Below, piece by piece: positions 1-9,185 of a stretch of 64,000 nucleotides of DNA (positions are counted from its first letter, which is position 1; each line of letters opens with the position of its first letter). Position numbers and translations under genes: made by a program. Origin of the DNA: Brevibacillus reuszeri (GTDB taxonomy: Bacteria > Bacillota > Bacilli > Brevibacillales > Brevibacillaceae); NCBI RefSeq assembly GCF_002897295.1, contig NZ_BEXF01000005.1, positions 186,001-250,000 of the forward strand, read 5' to 3'. Under the pieces are notes generated by a model. The model did no database searches, was not told where the DNA came from, and saw nothing but the letters and a program-made list of their open reading frames with translations.

Positions 1-1
1 G

Positions 2-382
2 GTCGCCAAAGTAGCCAATCAGCAAAATAAGCTGAGCAATCTGTCTCGAGGCGGGAGAGCCGTTCCCTTGACGGAGGCGATCGCAGAAACCTTTCCGACT
101 GAGGCACATCCGCAGATAGTGGAGAAAATCAGTGAGGCGGCCGTGAAGATCGCGAAGCAATATGGCAACCATTTTCCATCGTTAGCGGATTTGGGCATGG
201 ATATGGGGATTGATGATCAAGGGAATCCCTATCTAATTGAAGTGAACGTGCGAGATCAACGTTACTCCTTTTTTAAAGCGGGAGAAAAGGCTATGTTTAA
301 ACAAACATACCGCCATCCAATGGAATATGCTCACACCTTGATCTATGAACAAAGGGCTCGCAAGAAACGGCAGCTGGCTTAA
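2..382 (+). CDS. YheC/YheD family endospore coat-associated protein, C-terminal fragment
   Basis: The frame is open from the window edge, so only the last 126 codons are present. They read as the C-terminal part of the YheC/YheD family, ATP-grasp-like proteins associated with the Bacillus spore coat. Visible hallmarks are the segment NLSRGGRA near residues 14-21, a glycine/aspartate-rich stretch GMDMGIDDQGNPYLIEVN that matches the ATP-grasp metal-binding end (final Glu and Asn), and a terminal region with conserved His-Pro-x-Glu-Tyr. The exact paralogue (YheC or YheD) cannot be told from this fragment. An intrinsic terminator follows 20 bases after the stop. Confidence 0.8.
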   Translation, partial: VAKVANQQNKLSNLSRGGRAVPLTEAIAETFPTEAHPQIVEKISEAAVKIAKQYGNHFPSLADLGMDMGIDDQGNPYLIEVNVRDQRYSFFKAGEKAMFKQTYRHPMEYAHTLIYEQRARKKRQLA

Positions 383-401
383 TAATCGAATAACAGGCTC
401 A

Positions 402-444
402 CACGAAAAGCAGACAAACAAAATAGGGGTCTGCTTTTTTCGTG
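402..444 (+). terminator. Intrinsic terminator after the YheC/YheD gene
   Basis: A 12-base stem around a loop of about 13 bases (cgaaaagcagac pairing with gtctgctttt...cg) followed by a T run. Confidence 0.75.
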
Positions 445-583
445 CTGTTTTGAATGCTACAGAAAGAGTGGAAGTTATTTATTGAACAAATTGAGTGCGG
501 AATCTATACTGATGGAAATCATTGCCTCTAGGATTCACAGATTGAGCATCGCAAACAAAGATAGGGGAGAGAAGGAGAAAATC

Positions 584-943
584 ATGCTGAAAGGAAAGCG
601 GGTTATCTGGCTAGTCATCGTGCTAGTCGTCGTTCTGACGCCTTTTGTTTATGTACAGGCTAATAAGCTGATCTACGCAAATAGAGTGACGGAGCATTTG
701 CTAATAAAAGAAAAAATTCAACCAGAGCAAGTACAGTCAGTGAAAGGGGAATGGAGCAAAAAGCTTCCGCCGTTTTGCGCGATTGTCATATTTGCGGATG
801 AACCAGAAGTGGAGTATGTATACTTCGCGCACAATGAAGTGATTCAGTTCGGATATCGCTTGACAGAAGAAGGGAAAAAGCAAGGATTGGAGGAAGGGGA
901 TTTAAAGCATCGGAAAACCTTGGAGGAACAACAAAATGGGTAG
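584..943 (+). CDS. DUF3139-type small membrane-anchored protein
   Basis: A 119-residue protein with one N-terminal membrane segment (about residues 5-24) after a short basic start (MLKGKR), then an outward-facing domain. The pattern 'I.PEQV.SVKG' and 'VIFADEPEVEYVY' resembles DUF3139, small secreted or anchored proteins of unknown role in Firmicutes. The ATG at 584 was chosen because GAAGGAG lies 6 bases upstream; a TTG at 482 would add 34 residues without a good ribosome binding site. It stands alone between the YheC/YheD terminator and the oppositely oriented darB. Function unknown. Confidence 0.65.
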   Translation: MLKGKRVIWLVIVLVVVLTPFVYVQANKLIYANRVTEHLLIKEKIQPEQVQSVKGEWSKKLPPFCAIVIFADEPEVEYVYFAHNEVIQFGYRLTEEGKKQGLEEGDLKHRKTLEEQQNG

Positions 944-950
944 TCAATAA

Positions 951-988
951 GAAAAGGACGGTGGGCACTTGTGCTTGCCCCCGTCTTG
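951..988 (-). terminator. Hairpin between DUF3139 gene and darB
   Basis: GGACGG...CCGTC hairpin. Read on the minus strand it is followed by TTTTCTT, so it mainly serves darB, but it may act on both strands. Confidence 0.6.
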
Positions 989-1007
989 GGTGTGTTAGGT
1001 TTCTATT

Positions 1008-1472
1008 TTATTGCGGTTGATGAGTATCTGATGATGGGAATGGCAAATTCCGAAAATGCCGATACGCCAATGCCAAAATCGATTTTCGCGTAAGAATTCC
1101 TTGGAAGTATTGATTATCATCTACGATACACACGAAAGGGTGATTGATCGACACCTCGAGTGCCTTCATGAATTCGTCACTGTCCTTTAGACGAGGCATT
1201 TTGGTATCCATGACTTCATCGACGGTATGTTCAGACATCTGTTCCAATTCAAATCGTTCCAGGCCAAGCGTCTTGTTCATAATCATATTGGTGCTGATCA
1301 ATCCATGCAAGTGGTACTGATGATCCAAAACAGGTATAGCGGAGTAGCCGGATTTGATGAGTACGAGCAGAGCATGTTCCAGTGAATTGCCTAATTGCAC
1401 ATGAGCTACTTTTGTCGAGCTAATAATCAAATCTTTGATAGGCGTATGTAACAACGGATTATCTTGATTCAT
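1008..1472 (-). CDS. darB: CBS-domain c-di-AMP receptor protein DarB/CbpB (YkuL)
   Basis: A 154-residue protein made of two CBS motifs. The segments KVAHVQLGNSLEHALLVL, SGYSAIPVLD, LHGLISTNMIMN and LGLERFE match Bacillus DarB (YkuL; Listeria CbpB) closely. In that family a dimer binds cyclic di-AMP, and the apo form binds and stimulates the (p)ppGpp synthetase Rel and pyruvate carboxylase, linking potassium/c-di-AMP status to growth control. The start at 1472 is preferred because AAAGGTGG lies just upstream of this ATG; an in-frame ATG eight codons earlier lacks such a site. The C-terminal tail after FRNLPF is poorly conserved. Confidence 0.88.
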   Translation of the reverse strand: MNQDNPLLHTPIKDLIISSTKVAHVQLGNSLEHALLVLIKSGYSAIPVLDHQYHLHGLISTNMIMNKTLGLERFELEQMSEHTVDEVMDTKMPRLKDSDEFMKALEVSINHPFVCIVDDNQYFQGILTRKSILALAYRHFRNLPFPSSDTHQPQ

Positions 1473-1617
1473 TAGATCAACCACCTTTTCTGTCATCTAT
1501 GGAAGCCGAGCAGGCTGCCTGTGGTTCTCTTCTATGATACCGTATGCCGGGAGTAAACGATAGGTCTACATAAAAAAACCATCCAAGTAAAGAGCCAAAT
1601 AGAAGCCGCAGAAGACC

Positions 1618-1645
1618 GAAAAAAAGCCCGGCTCAAAGGCCAGGC
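1618..1645 (-). terminator. Intrinsic terminator downstream of the acyltransferase gene
   Basis: Minus-strand stem GCCTGGC/GCCGGGC with a 6-base loop, followed by seven T residues. Confidence 0.7.
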
Positions 1646-1745
1646 AAGTAATCGAGGTGTGGAACATTTGTTGTCCCTACCTTTAGTATGCAAGATACGC
1701 ATGTACTTTACATTAGGATTTTGAAGGAAACAAGGCAGTGAATCC

Positions 1746-2882
1746 TTACGCTTTGTGCGTTTCTGTCTGCAAGACCCGCTTCGGCTTTTGGCTTAAGCGG
1801 CTTGTCCAGTACGAGACGAGCGTATGCTTATACAAAAAGATACAGAGTGGCGGTGTAATCACAAACATCGCGACCATCAGAACAGGCGTTGACCAATCCA
1901 AACGGAAAATTACATAGCTTTCCAATAAAAACAGGATAAGTGGATGGACGAGGTAGATCGCCATGTTTTGCTTTGCCAGAGTAGACAACCAGTGAGCCAG
2001 CGCCGGCAGCTTCCCGAGGTAGCGAGACAGCGAATAGAAGCTGACAAGGAAGCTCAAGGTATACACCAGATACAACGGATCAAAAATATTTAGGCTTTCC
2101 AAATAGGTCTTGGACCCAGTCAAATAGTTAAGCATAATCCATCCGCCAGAAACGAGTGTAAGGAAATGGGCAAGATAACGCAGCTTATGTGTCCACGTAC
2201 GCCATTTTTCCAGGTTTAATCCGGCATATGCACCTAGCGAAAATGTAAACAGGTACATGTGCACATAATTCTGTCCCGCAATATACGTGTGCTGGACGAG
2301 CGTGAGAAACGAATTGGCTGACCAGTCAATGCTCCAGAGCGGATTGATAAATAGGCAGTAGTACAGCACATACAGCCCCATCTGACCGAAGAAAATCAAA
2401 GTTACAATACGAAAGCTCAAATATTTCTCAAACAACGGCTTGACGAGGCAAAACAGCAAATTGAGCTGCAAATATAACGGGATGTAGTACAAGTGATAAA
2501 AAGCGCTTCCAGTAAACAAGCTATGAAAAAAAGGATAAGCCAGTTCAACCGGGTCAATGCTTTGCAATTTAAATCCGGTAAATATGGCCGTCCAGATCAC
2601 GTAAGGAAGCACGATAACACGCCAGCGCTTTGTCCAGAAGGCTCTCCAGTCCATTTGCCGGTTTTGATGCCAATAAAACAACAGCATTCCGGTTGCAAAA
2701 ATGAACAAGGAGCGTCCAAATCTGAGTAAAATCAACAATATGGCTTCGATGTCTTCGTTCCACGGATAGTCCTTTTGGTTGGCAATAAAAAAGCCGAGAA
2801 TATGAATTGCCAACACAGTACATGCCCCAAAAACAAAAAGGGCATTCAGATCCTGAAACGTCCCCTTTCGATCGCTATTCAT
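1746..2882 (-). CDS. Acyltransferase 3 family membrane protein
   Basis: A 378-residue polytopic membrane protein with about ten hydrophobic segments. The N-terminal part carries the family signature region (LNALFVFGACTVLAIHILGF; here the usual RGIA.L.V...H is diverged but keeps the helix-1 His), and a Phe/Ile-Phe-Ala-Thr-Gly-Met-Leu-Leu-Phe-Tyr segment typical of acyltransferase 3 proteins, which transfer O-acyl groups to cell-surface glycans. It resembles the poly-N-acetylglucosamine/IcaC-like branch, but the substrate cannot be read from sequence. The start at 2882 follows GGAGG; a longer in-frame frame exists upstream, reaching 2945 and ending 7 bases after lipL, so the two genes probably form one minus-strand operon. 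Confidence 0.75.
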   Translation of the reverse strand: MNSDRKGTFQDLNALFVFGACTVLAIHILGFFIANQKDYPWNEDIEAILLILLRFGRSLFIFATGMLLFYWHQNRQMDWRAFWTKRWRVIVLPYVIWTAIFTGFKLQSIDPVELAYPFFHSLFTGSAFYHLYYIPLYLQLNLLFCLVKPLFEKYLSFRIVTLIFFGQMGLYVLYYCLFINPLWSIDWSANSFLTLVQHTYIAGQNYVHMYLFTFSLGAYAGLNLEKWRTWTHKLRYLAHFLTLVSGGWIMLNYLTGSKTYLESLNIFDPLYLVYTLSFLVSFYSLSRYLGKLPALAHWLSTLAKQNMAIYLVHPLILFLLESYVIFRLDWSTPVLMVAMFVITPPLCIFLYKHTLVSYWTSRLSQKPKRVLQTETHKA

Positions 2883-2951
2883 ATGTCCTCCAAGATTTTT
2901 GCCAATCGCGGACAAACAGTGTTCTAAATTGGCTTTTGATCCCATGAGCCC

Positions 2952-3794
2952 TTATTCCGGCAAACGCCAGTCTGATGCCGCCAGTTCTTTTGCTGTATAG
3001 GCGAACAGGCGAAGGCGATTTGCCAAGTGGTGACGAGACTCATCGACGAGCTCCTCTTGCACCGTAAAAGGAATTGGTGTTACGGGCCATTGCGTGCGAA
3101 TGGCAGCAAGTAAGCGCTCTTTTACATCATTTACAGAGACGGTTTGATGCGTCAAGCTGGCAATGCTGCCAATCGTAGATGCATCAATATGAGGAATCGG
3201 CTTATGGTTGTCCATTTCATGAAGGCCAGCCAGCTCGTAGAAGCGTTCCATCCATTCCCCACGAGGTCTGTCGTCCACGTTGATGCAGAGCTGTAGAATG
3301 GACCCGAATCGTGTGCGACGCTGTGCCATTCCTCCGATTTTTTTTCCGAGAATCGAAAAGTCATATTCCCCTGCACAGTAAGAGCCAGCTACCTCTCCAA
3401 ACTGCAGAGTTCCATAGTCGCGCAATCCGACGCGCAGCAGATCCGCAACAAAAGCAAAAAACGAATCAATTGAAAGTGCCGTATCCGGCAACAAACAGGC
3501 CAGATTGAGAACTCCCGCATCGAGCGGTACACAGGCGCCCCCAGACGATCTCAAGACACATCCAAAGCCATCCAAGCCAAACTGGTGCAAAGCCTTCTCC
3601 AGATGAGGAAGCTTGGCGTCTCTGCGCCCCAGATAGAGGGCTTGATCGTAGACCCATAGATGGATGACAGGTGAGCCGGAAGCGTTTTGCATGCTTGCTG
3701 TCAGTGCTTCATCTCGGATCAATGGCTCGAGCGGACTTTCCTGATAAGTACCCGAGTCCATCCAACGAAAAGGCTGATTGACAGAAAATGACAT
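2952..3794 (-). CDS. lipL: Octanoyl-[GcvH]:protein N-octanoyltransferase LipL
   Basis: A 280-residue cofactor transferase of the biotin/lipoate ligase fold. In Firmicutes LipL moves octanoyl from GcvH to the E2 subunits of 2-oxoacid dehydrogenases, before sulfur insertion by lipoyl synthase. The evidence is the motif [16 protein letters not shown] (residues 82-97), the catalytic-loop sequence [11 protein letters not shown] with Cys140 as the acyl-thioester nucleophile, and [13 protein letters not shown] (148-160) with the conserved Lys. The GSYC(P/A)G loop and the length distinguish it from LplJ and LipM. PdhC, encoded at 50.8 kb here, is a natural acceptor. The next gene in the same direction is the membrane acyltransferase. 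Confidence 0.85.
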   Translation of the reverse strand: MSFSVNQPFRWMDSGTYQESPLEPLIRDEALTASMQNASGSPVIHLWVYDQALYLGRRDAKLPHLEKALHQFGLDGFGCVLRSSGGACVPLDAGVLNLACLLPDTALSIDSFFAFVADLLRVGLRDYGTLQFGEVAGSYCAGEYDFSILGKKIGGMAQRRTRFGSILQLCINVDDRPRGEWMERFYELAGLHEMDNHKPIPHIDASTIGSIASLTHQTVSVNDVKERLLAAIRTQWPVTPIPFTVQEELVDESRHHLANRLRLFAYTAKELAASDWRLPE

Positions 3795-3906
3795 AAATAA
3801 GCTCCTTCACAGGACAAGAATAGCTACCATTATACATCTGAAGTGTGTTCATTTCTAGGCTTTTGCGTTCCTTTTTTCTGGATGGAAGAACATACTTAAG
3901 GTGAGA

Positions 3907-3956
3907 GGGGGAAAAAAGAACGCCCGACACATCATTTTTGAATGTGTCGGGCGTTG
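3907..3956 (-). terminator. Strong terminator of the SLH protein gene
   Basis: A perfect 14-bp stem (3919-3932 with 3942-3955, arms aacgcccgacacat/atgtgtcgggcgtt) and a 9-base loop, followed on the minus strand by CTTTTTT. It lies 13 bases after the stop codon. Confidence 0.9.
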
Positions 3957-3967
3957 CTTCCTGTGAG

Positions 3968-5197
3968 CTACTTCACTTCTTTAAAGGAGAAATTATCCAG
4001 GTACGTCATTTTTCGAGGAGCATCCTCAGTCGCGCCATATTGCAAGTAAAGACCCAGCTTCGTACCTTCTTGCTTCACCTGCTGCTGACCGAACAAATAT
4101 TGGTCGTTGATATAAATGGAGACTGTGCTTCCTTTAACAACAACCTTCAAGCGGTTGGAAGACTTCAGTTTGTAAGAGCCAGAAGCGATTACATCGATGT
4201 CATCTTTTTCTACGTCTTTCACCTTGCCGAGGTAGACGCGATCTTTGGTAAGGTATACGACATTTGCTTTGCCGTCCTTGCCATTGAAAAAGAGCCCGCC
4301 AAGACCATTCGTACCAACTACGTTTACATCAACAGACAATTCGTAGTTCTCAGGGTTTGCAGATTCTTCCCAGATAAGTGGCAGCAAGAAATGATCCAAA
4401 TCATCGTCAGTGGAAACAGCCGTGACTTGTTTGTTGATTACTCCCCAGTTGCCATCTGCATTTTTGGTATCCCAATTTTTCAGGTTGCTGTCAGAAAACG
4501 AGTCGGAGATGCTGATTGGTTGTGGCTTCGGTTGTTCTGGATTCGGGAAAACCACTTTCGTTTCATCACCATCACGGTTGACAAGAGCGCGATAGAGAAG
4601 CGACGCCGCTTCGGCACGAGTGATCGGGTCTTGTGGACGGAAGTAGTTGTTATTTCCTTTCATCAGATCCGTTTGGATAGCGATTGCGATATAGGAACGC
4701 AATGCTGGCGAAATGTCATCTGAATCACGGAACTTTTTCAATTGATCCATATCGGCTTTGTATTTTTTATCATAGCCGAGCAGTCGGACCAGAGCGACAG
4801 CGATGTCTTCGCGTACGGCAGAGTTATCAGGCTTGTAAGTATAGGTAGAGCCTGATTTGTAGCCAGTCAAGTAAGGCTTGGCGTATTCCACATAGTAGAA
4901 TGCCCAATGAGATTTGGGTACATCTTTAAACGTTTGGCTAACAGATCTTTTGTCCATATCAACGTCCGCTGCCGCAATCATGATCTTCGCAAATTCTGCG
5001 CGTGTCACTTCATTGTTTGGGCGGAAAGTTCTGTTGTCGTATCCTTTGATGATCCCTTTTTCGGCCATTTCGGTGATCTCTTTATACGCCCAGTGATTTC
5101 GTGGGACGTCCGAGAACGACGGAGAAGCGGCACCTGCGAATGGGATGACAGTCAGGAACATTAACACCGATAGAAATAGGGTTAGTGCTCTTTTCAT
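3968..5197 (-). CDS. Secreted protein with three SLH domains and a concanavalin-like C-terminal domain
   Basis: A 409-residue exported protein. Residues 1-24 form a Sec signal peptide (MKRALTLF..., cleavage likely after GAA). Three S-layer homology repeats follow: about 27-70 (FSDVPRNHWAYKEI, then TRAEFAKIM), about 88-140 (FKDVPKSHWAFYYVEYA, then VREDIAVALVRLLG) and about 155-200 (FRDSDDISPALRSYIAIA, then ITRAEAASLLYRAL). SLH triplets bind pyruvylated secondary wall polymer and anchor proteins to the wall. A Pro-rich linker (PNPEQPKPQPIS) leads to a beta-rich domain (about 232-409; FSDSNLKNWDTKNADGNWGV, YINDQYLF) resembling the laminin-G/DUF1080-like sugar-binding fold. No catalytic residues were recognised. 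The ATG is preceded by GAGG at good distance, and the gene stands alone with its own terminator. Confidence 0.85.
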   Translation of the reverse strand: MKRALTLFLSVLMFLTVIPFAGAASPSFSDVPRNHWAYKEITEMAEKGIIKGYDNRTFRPNNEVTRAEFAKIMIAAADVDMDKRSVSQTFKDVPKSHWAFYYVEYAKPYLTGYKSGSTYTYKPDNSAVREDIAVALVRLLGYDKKYKADMDQLKKFRDSDDISPALRSYIAIAIQTDLMKGNNNYFRPQDPITRAEAASLLYRALVNRDGDETKVVFPNPEQPKPQPISISDSFSDSNLKNWDTKNADGNWGVINKQVTAVSTDDDLDHFLLPLIWEESANPENYELSVDVNVVGTNGLGGLFFNGKDGKANVVYLTKDRVYLGKVKDVEKDDIDVIASGSYKLKSSNRLKVVVKGSTVSIYINDQYLFGQQQVKQEGTKLGLYLQYGATEDAPRKMTYLDNFSFKEVK

Positions 5198-5397
5198 GTT
5201 AACCTCCTCATATTTGCTGGTTGATTTCTGTCTCGCAGTTATTCAGACGCTGGGTGGGATTGGAATGTTGCAGGGGACAAGTTCATTTTGTAAAAAATAG
5301 GAGAAAAGACGGAGGAAGTTGCCCTGAAAGCAGGAGTTGCATCCAGTTCTAAGGAAGAAGTACTCACTGGTGAGACTAAGGAAGGGTGAGGAAAACG

Positions 5398-6090
5398 ATG
5401 CTAAAGGCTTGTATTTTTGACTTGGATGGAACCTTGCTGGATCGGGACGGGTCATTACCCGCTTTTTTGGAGCGACAACACGAACGGTATTTTGATGCGC
5501 TTGGATCTATCCCGCTGGAAGTCTATCAGCAGCGATTTATCGAATTGGATCAGCGTGGATATCTGTGGAAGGATGTCGTTTACCAGCAGCTGCTTGAACA
5601 GTTTCAGATAGAGAAAATCGATGCTGATACATTGCTTCACGACTATGTCGAGCATTTTCATTTGGACTGTCGAGCATTTCCAGGGGTGCATGAGACGCTG
5701 CAGCAATTGCAGGACAAAGGGATTCTGCTCGGAATGATTACCAACGGACGGACACAGTTTCAACGAAAAAACTTTCAAGCAATCGGTATTGAAAAGTACT
5801 TCCAAGTGATACTTATTTCAGAGCAGGAGGGAATCGCTAAACCTGCAGCAGAAATATTCGAAAAAGCGCTCCGATTGCTTAACGTGAAGGCGCATGAGAC
5901 GATTTTCGTGGGGGATCACCCGGCAAACGACGTACAAGCAGCACGAGCGATCGGGATGAAGGGAATCTGGAAACGAGACGATTACTGGCCTGAGCCCGCC
6001 GAGTCAGACGGGATCATCGTTCAAATTCAAGAGCTGCTCGCACACATAGACAAGATAGAAAAAAGCATCCGACTTTCGAACGAAAAATAA
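5398..6090 (+). CDS. HAD superfamily phosphohydrolase
   Basis: A 230-residue haloacid dehalogenase-type hydrolase. Motif I is FDLDGTLLDRDG at residues 7-18 with both catalytic Asp; motif II is ITNGRTQ; motif III is the Lys in GIAKPAAEIF; motif IV is VGDHPANDVQAA. The helical cap after motif I places it in the C1-cap group that includes YjjG-like nucleotidases and phosphoglycolate phosphatase. The substrate cannot be determined. The ATG at 5398 is preferred because GGGTGAGG ends 6 bases upstream; an in-frame GTG four codons earlier has too short a spacing. Confidence 0.8.
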   Translation: MLKACIFDLDGTLLDRDGSLPAFLERQHERYFDALGSIPLEVYQQRFIELDQRGYLWKDVVYQQLLEQFQIEKIDADTLLHDYVEHFHLDCRAFPGVHETLQQLQDKGILLGMITNGRTQFQRKNFQAIGIEKYFQVILISEQEGIAKPAAEIFEKALRLLNVKAHETIFVGDHPANDVQAARAIGMKGIWKRDDYWPEPAESDGIIVQIQELLAHIDKIEKSIRLSNEK

Positions 6091-6235
6091 TGAGATAGTC
6101 AACTGCAAACGTACAGACGAGCTACAGATGTCCGTGGGCGATGATTACTTATGTCTGCACAACTGTAAAGTCTCGATGGCAAATAACCTTTATATAGTAG
6201 AACTACCGTAGCAGGTATGAATGAATAAGCTTCCA

Positions 6236-6263
6236 AAAAGAGCACTTCCACGAGGGCTCTTTT
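6236..6263 (+). terminator. Hairpin with terminator-like features before miaB
   Basis: Stem aaaagagc/gctctttt with a 12-base loop, about 145 bases after the HAD gene stop. Confidence 0.5.
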
Positions 6264-6321
6264 GCTTGTATATCTGTACATATTTTGTCTCATTATGCAT
6301 TAGCTTTTGTATGGCCCAAAA

Positions 6322-6330
6322 TGATATAAT
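6322..6330 (+). promoter_or_regulatory. Candidate SigA extended -10 promoter for miaB
   Basis: TGATATAAT is an extended -10 (TG-N-TATAAT) 44 bases before the miaB start. No good -35 is present at 17 bases. Confidence 0.5.
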
Positions 6331-6373
6331 GATTTATTGGTAATGAATGATGATAATTCTACTGAGGTGATAC

Positions 6374-7888
6374 ATGATGAAGGAAACAAAAGAGGCGACT
6401 CCGGACTTAAAATCCGCTAAGTCTCCGAAAACAACGGCGGACTTTGCAAAATACTTCCAGCCACCTTCCTTGAAGGATGCAAAAAAGCGCGGAAAAGAAG
6501 AAATCCAGGTCCACTACGATTTCATGATCCCAGAGGATATGCAAGGGATTGGAAAAGGGAAGCGTTATCATGTTCGCACATACGGCTGTCAGATGAATGA
6601 GCATGACTCAGAGACGATCTCCGGCATTTTGCAGCAAATGGGCTACACGTCTACGGATGATGTAGAGGATGCAGACGTCATTCTGTTTAATACCTGTGCG
6701 ATCCGCGAGAACGCAGAAGATAAAGTGTTTGGTGAGCTGGGACACATGAAGCGGCTCAAAAACAATAACCCAAACTTGATTCTCGGCGTTTGCGGCTGTA
6801 TGTCACAGGAAGAAAAGGTTGTTAATAAAATCCTGAAAAGCTACACACAGGTCGACCTGATTTTTGGTACGCATAACATTCACCGTCTGCCGGAATTGCT
6901 GAAAGATGCGATGTTCAGTAAAGAAATGGTGATTGAGGTATGGTCCAAGGAAGGCGATATCGTCGAAAATATGCCCAAATTGCGTGAAGGAAATACAAAG
7001 GGCTGGGTTAATATTATGTATGGCTGTGACAAGTTCTGTACGTACTGCATCGTGCCATATACCCGTGGAAAAGAGCGTAGTCGTCGACCAGAAGACGTGA
7101 TTGCCGAAGTTCGCGATCTTGCTCGCCAAGGGTTTAAGGAAATTATGCTGCTCGGACAAAATGTCAATGCCTACGGAAAAGATTTTGAAGATATTCAGTA
7201 TGGCTTTGGCGATCTCTTGGATGAAATCCGTAAGATTGATATTCCGCGTATCCGCTTTACCACTAGCCATCCAAGAGATTTTGACGACCACCTGATCGAA
7301 GTTCTTGCTCATGGCGGTAATTTGGTAGAGCAAATTCACTTGCCAGTGCAATCGGGCTCCACTGAAATTCTAAAGCGCATGGCTCGCAAATACTCCCGTG
7401 AGCATTACTTGGAGCTGGTTCGTAAAATTAAGGCGGCGATACCGAACGTCTCGTTATCTTCCGACATTATTGTTGGCTTCCCTGGCGAAACCGACGAGCA
7501 ATTTGAAGAGACGATTTCGTTAGTGGAGGAAGTGCGCTACGATTTTGCCTACACCTTTATTTACTCTCCTCGTGAAGGTACGCCCGCAGCAATAATGGAA
7601 GACAATGTACCGATGGAAGTGAAAAAACAGCGCCTGTATCGTTTGAACGAGGTGCTGGGACGCATCAGCCTGGAGCAAAATAAAAAACTTCAGGATCAAG
7701 TGCTAGAGGTACTCGTGGAAGGCGAATCGAAGAACAATCCGGATGTGCTTGCTGGTCGTACGCGCACGAACAAGCTGGTCCATTTCACTGGCGATAAGTC
7801 TTTGATCGGGCAGTACGTACACGTAAAAATTAACGATGCAAAAACGTGGACACTCCACGGCGAAATTGTTACTAAAGTTGAGGTGTAA
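6374..7888 (+). CDS. miaB: tRNA-2-methylthio-N6-dimethylallyladenosine synthase MiaB
   Basis: A 504-residue radical SAM methylthiotransferase that converts i6A37 to ms2i6A37 in tRNAs reading UNN codons. The N-terminal UPF0004 domain carries the three Cys for the auxiliary 4Fe-4S cluster ([32 protein letters not shown]). The radical SAM Cys triplet is in [17 protein letters not shown] near residue 220, and a C-terminal TRAM domain ends the protein. Length is normal for Bacillus MiaB (about 509), including the extra N-terminal extension. GAGGTG lies 5 bases before tandem ATG codons at 6374 and 6377. The gene starts a probable operon with ricA, and its substrate-producing partner miaA lies at 19.9 kb. 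Confidence 0.97.
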   Translation: MMKETKEATPDLKSAKSPKTTADFAKYFQPPSLKDAKKRGKEEIQVHYDFMIPEDMQGIGKGKRYHVRTYGCQMNEHDSETISGILQQMGYTSTDDVEDADVILFNTCAIRENAEDKVFGELGHMKRLKNNNPNLILGVCGCMSQEEKVVNKILKSYTQVDLIFGTHNIHRLPELLKDAMFSKEMVIEVWSKEGDIVENMPKLREGNTKGWVNIMYGCDKFCTYCIVPYTRGKERSRRPEDVIAEVRDLARQGFKEIMLLGQNVNAYGKDFEDIQYGFGDLLDEIRKIDIPRIRFTTSHPRDFDDHLIEVLAHGGNLVEQIHLPVQSGSTEILKRMARKYSREHYLELVRKIKAAIPNVSLSSDIIVGFPGETDEQFEETISLVEEVRYDFAYTFIYSPREGTPAAIMEDNVPMEVKKQRLYRLNEVLGRISLEQNKKLQDQVLEVLVEGESKNNPDVLAGRTRTNKLVHFTGDKSLIGQYVHVKINDAKTWTLHGEIVTKVEV

Positions 7889-7894
7889 CCTGAG

Positions 7895-8338
7895 ATGGAA
7901 CAAACAAACCTGTATACTCAAAAAGAAATTCTCGACAAGGCACGCGAATTGGCTGCCATGATCTCGCGCACGAACGAAGTAGATTTCTTCAAGCGCGCAG
8001 AGCTGCAAATCAAACACAACGAACGCGTCCAAGATTTAATTGATAAGCTGAAACAAAAGCAGAAGCAAATGGTCATGTTTGAATCCATCAACAAAACTGA
8101 ACTGGTGAAAAAGGTGGAAGGCGAATACAACCAGCTCCACGAAGAATTGGATTCTATTCCGATTGTTAACGAGTTCAAGCAATCTCAAGTAGACGTGAAC
8201 GATCTCTTGCAGATGGTTACCAATGTGATCACCAATACCGTGTCAGAACGTATCATCTTAGATACTGGCGGAAACCCGTTAACAGGTGAAACGGGCGGCG
8301 GACCGGAGAAGAAAAATAATGGGGGCTGCTGCTCCTAA
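7895..8338 (+). CDS. ricA: YlbF/YmcA family regulator RicA
   Basis: A 147-residue mostly helical protein. EEVDFFKRAE-like text (here NEVDFFKRAELQI), IPIVNEFKQSQVDVNDLLQMV, ISNxV-like region and TGGNPLTGETGG match YmcA/RicA. With RicF and RicT it forms an Fe-S-containing complex that promotes RNase Y-dependent mRNA maturation and is needed for competence, sporulation and biofilms. The extreme C-terminus ends in GGCCS; C-terminal cysteines are cluster ligands in this family. It starts 6 bases after miaB, the same miaB-ymcA-cotE order as in Bacillus subtilis, so it is probably co-transcribed with miaB. Confidence 0.92.
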   Translation: MEQTNLYTQKEILDKARELAAMISRTNEVDFFKRAELQIKHNERVQDLIDKLKQKQKQMVMFESINKTELVKKVEGEYNQLHEELDSIPIVNEFKQSQVDVNDLLQMVTNVITNTVSERIILDTGGNPLTGETGGGPEKKNNGGCCS

Positions 8339-8422
8339 AAAACGCCTATACAATAGAAGAGTGTGACTATAGCGGTCGTGATGAGTTCCCAAACAAGTTT
8401 CCCAAAATAAGGTGGGTGTTTG

Positions 8423-8450
8423 CACCCTAGCCGAATGCCCTGCATACAAA
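8423..8450 (+). promoter_or_regulatory. Candidate sporulation (SigK/SigE-type) promoter of cotE
   Basis: CACC followed after 16 bases by CATACAAA fits the mACm-N16-CATAnnnTA pattern of SigK only in part, and the -10 also resembles SigE (CATACAnT). In Bacillus subtilis cotE is known to have SigE and SigK promoters. Assigned by eye; the final -10 bases deviate. Confidence 0.35.
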
Positions 8451-8483
8451 TGTACAGAAACGTTGTATGGAGGAGGTAACGAA

Positions 8484-9044
8484 ATGTCGGGTACAGACAA
8501 AGATCTGCAATGCCGGGAACTCATCGCGAAAGCTGTCTGCGGTAAAGGCCATAAATTCTCTACTACCACCCACACCATCATACCGTCGCAAACTCCTTCG
8601 ACGATCCTCGGATGCTGGATTATAAACACGAACTTCCAGGCAGAGAAAGTCGGAGACGCGGTTGAAGTATCTGGTACGTGTGACGTCAACCTGTGGTTCT
8701 CGTTTGCAAATAACACGCAAACCGAAGTCAAGCGGGAAACTGTCAAGTTCTCCGTACTCGTTCCGCTAACGTTCTTCGACAAAAACTGCAGAGGCGATCT
8801 TGAAATTGTCGCTCGCGCCGTGGAACAGCCGAAGTGCGTAAAAGCCGAGTTGAGTGGAGGCGGCACAATCACAGTCAAGGTTGAAAGCGAATTTGCGGTA
8901 GAAATCATTGGAGAAACAAAAGTATGCGTTGTTGTCTGCAATAGTTGTGATGAAAAGGATCTTCATATGATAGGCGACTTTGAAGATAACAGTGACGAAT
9001 TTGATGACTTTGATTCAGCCACAATGCTCGACGAGCTTGACTAA
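8484..9044 (+). CDS. cotE: Spore outer coat morphogenetic protein CotE
   Basis: A 186-residue protein matching CotE, which assembles around the forespore and is required for outer coat (or exosporium attachment) assembly. Key text: CRELIAKAVCGKGHKFS near the N-terminus, THTIIPSQTPSTILGCWIIN, and an acidic C-terminal tail rich in Asp/Glu (DFEDNSDEFDDFDSATM) that in CotE mediates coat-protein contacts. The ATG at 8484 sits 6 bases after GGAGGAGGT; the longer in-frame frame upstream has no ribosome binding site. A strong terminator follows immediately. Confidence 0.95.
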   Translation: MSGTDKDLQCRELIAKAVCGKGHKFSTTTHTIIPSQTPSTILGCWIINTNFQAEKVGDAVEVSGTCDVNLWFSFANNTQTEVKRETVKFSVLVPLTFFDKNCRGDLEIVARAVEQPKCVKAELSGGGTITVKVESEFAVEIIGETKVCVVVCNSCDEKDLHMIGDFEDNSDEFDDFDSATMLDELD

Positions 9045-9076
9045 AGAGGAGAGTTACATCTCCTCTTTTTCTTTTG
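9043..9076 (+). terminator. Intrinsic terminator of cotE
   Basis: Ten-base stem aaagaggaga/tctcctcttt with 6-base loop and a T-rich tail; the stem begins at the last base of the stop codon. Confidence 0.9.
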
Positions 9077-9185
9077 TCTTTTATAAGGTAAATCCTCCAA
9101 TTGAGCACGGTGGGTTATCCTGCCTCACTCTTTTTTGGGCGCAAACATAGGATAACGAAAGGATGAGAGAGGGAGAGTGAAAGCC

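Noticed and set aside
3968..5197. The SLH protein as the 5' exon of the intron array
   Set aside because: It is on the other strand 30 kb away, ends in a proper stop and terminator, and shows no intron 5' boundary.
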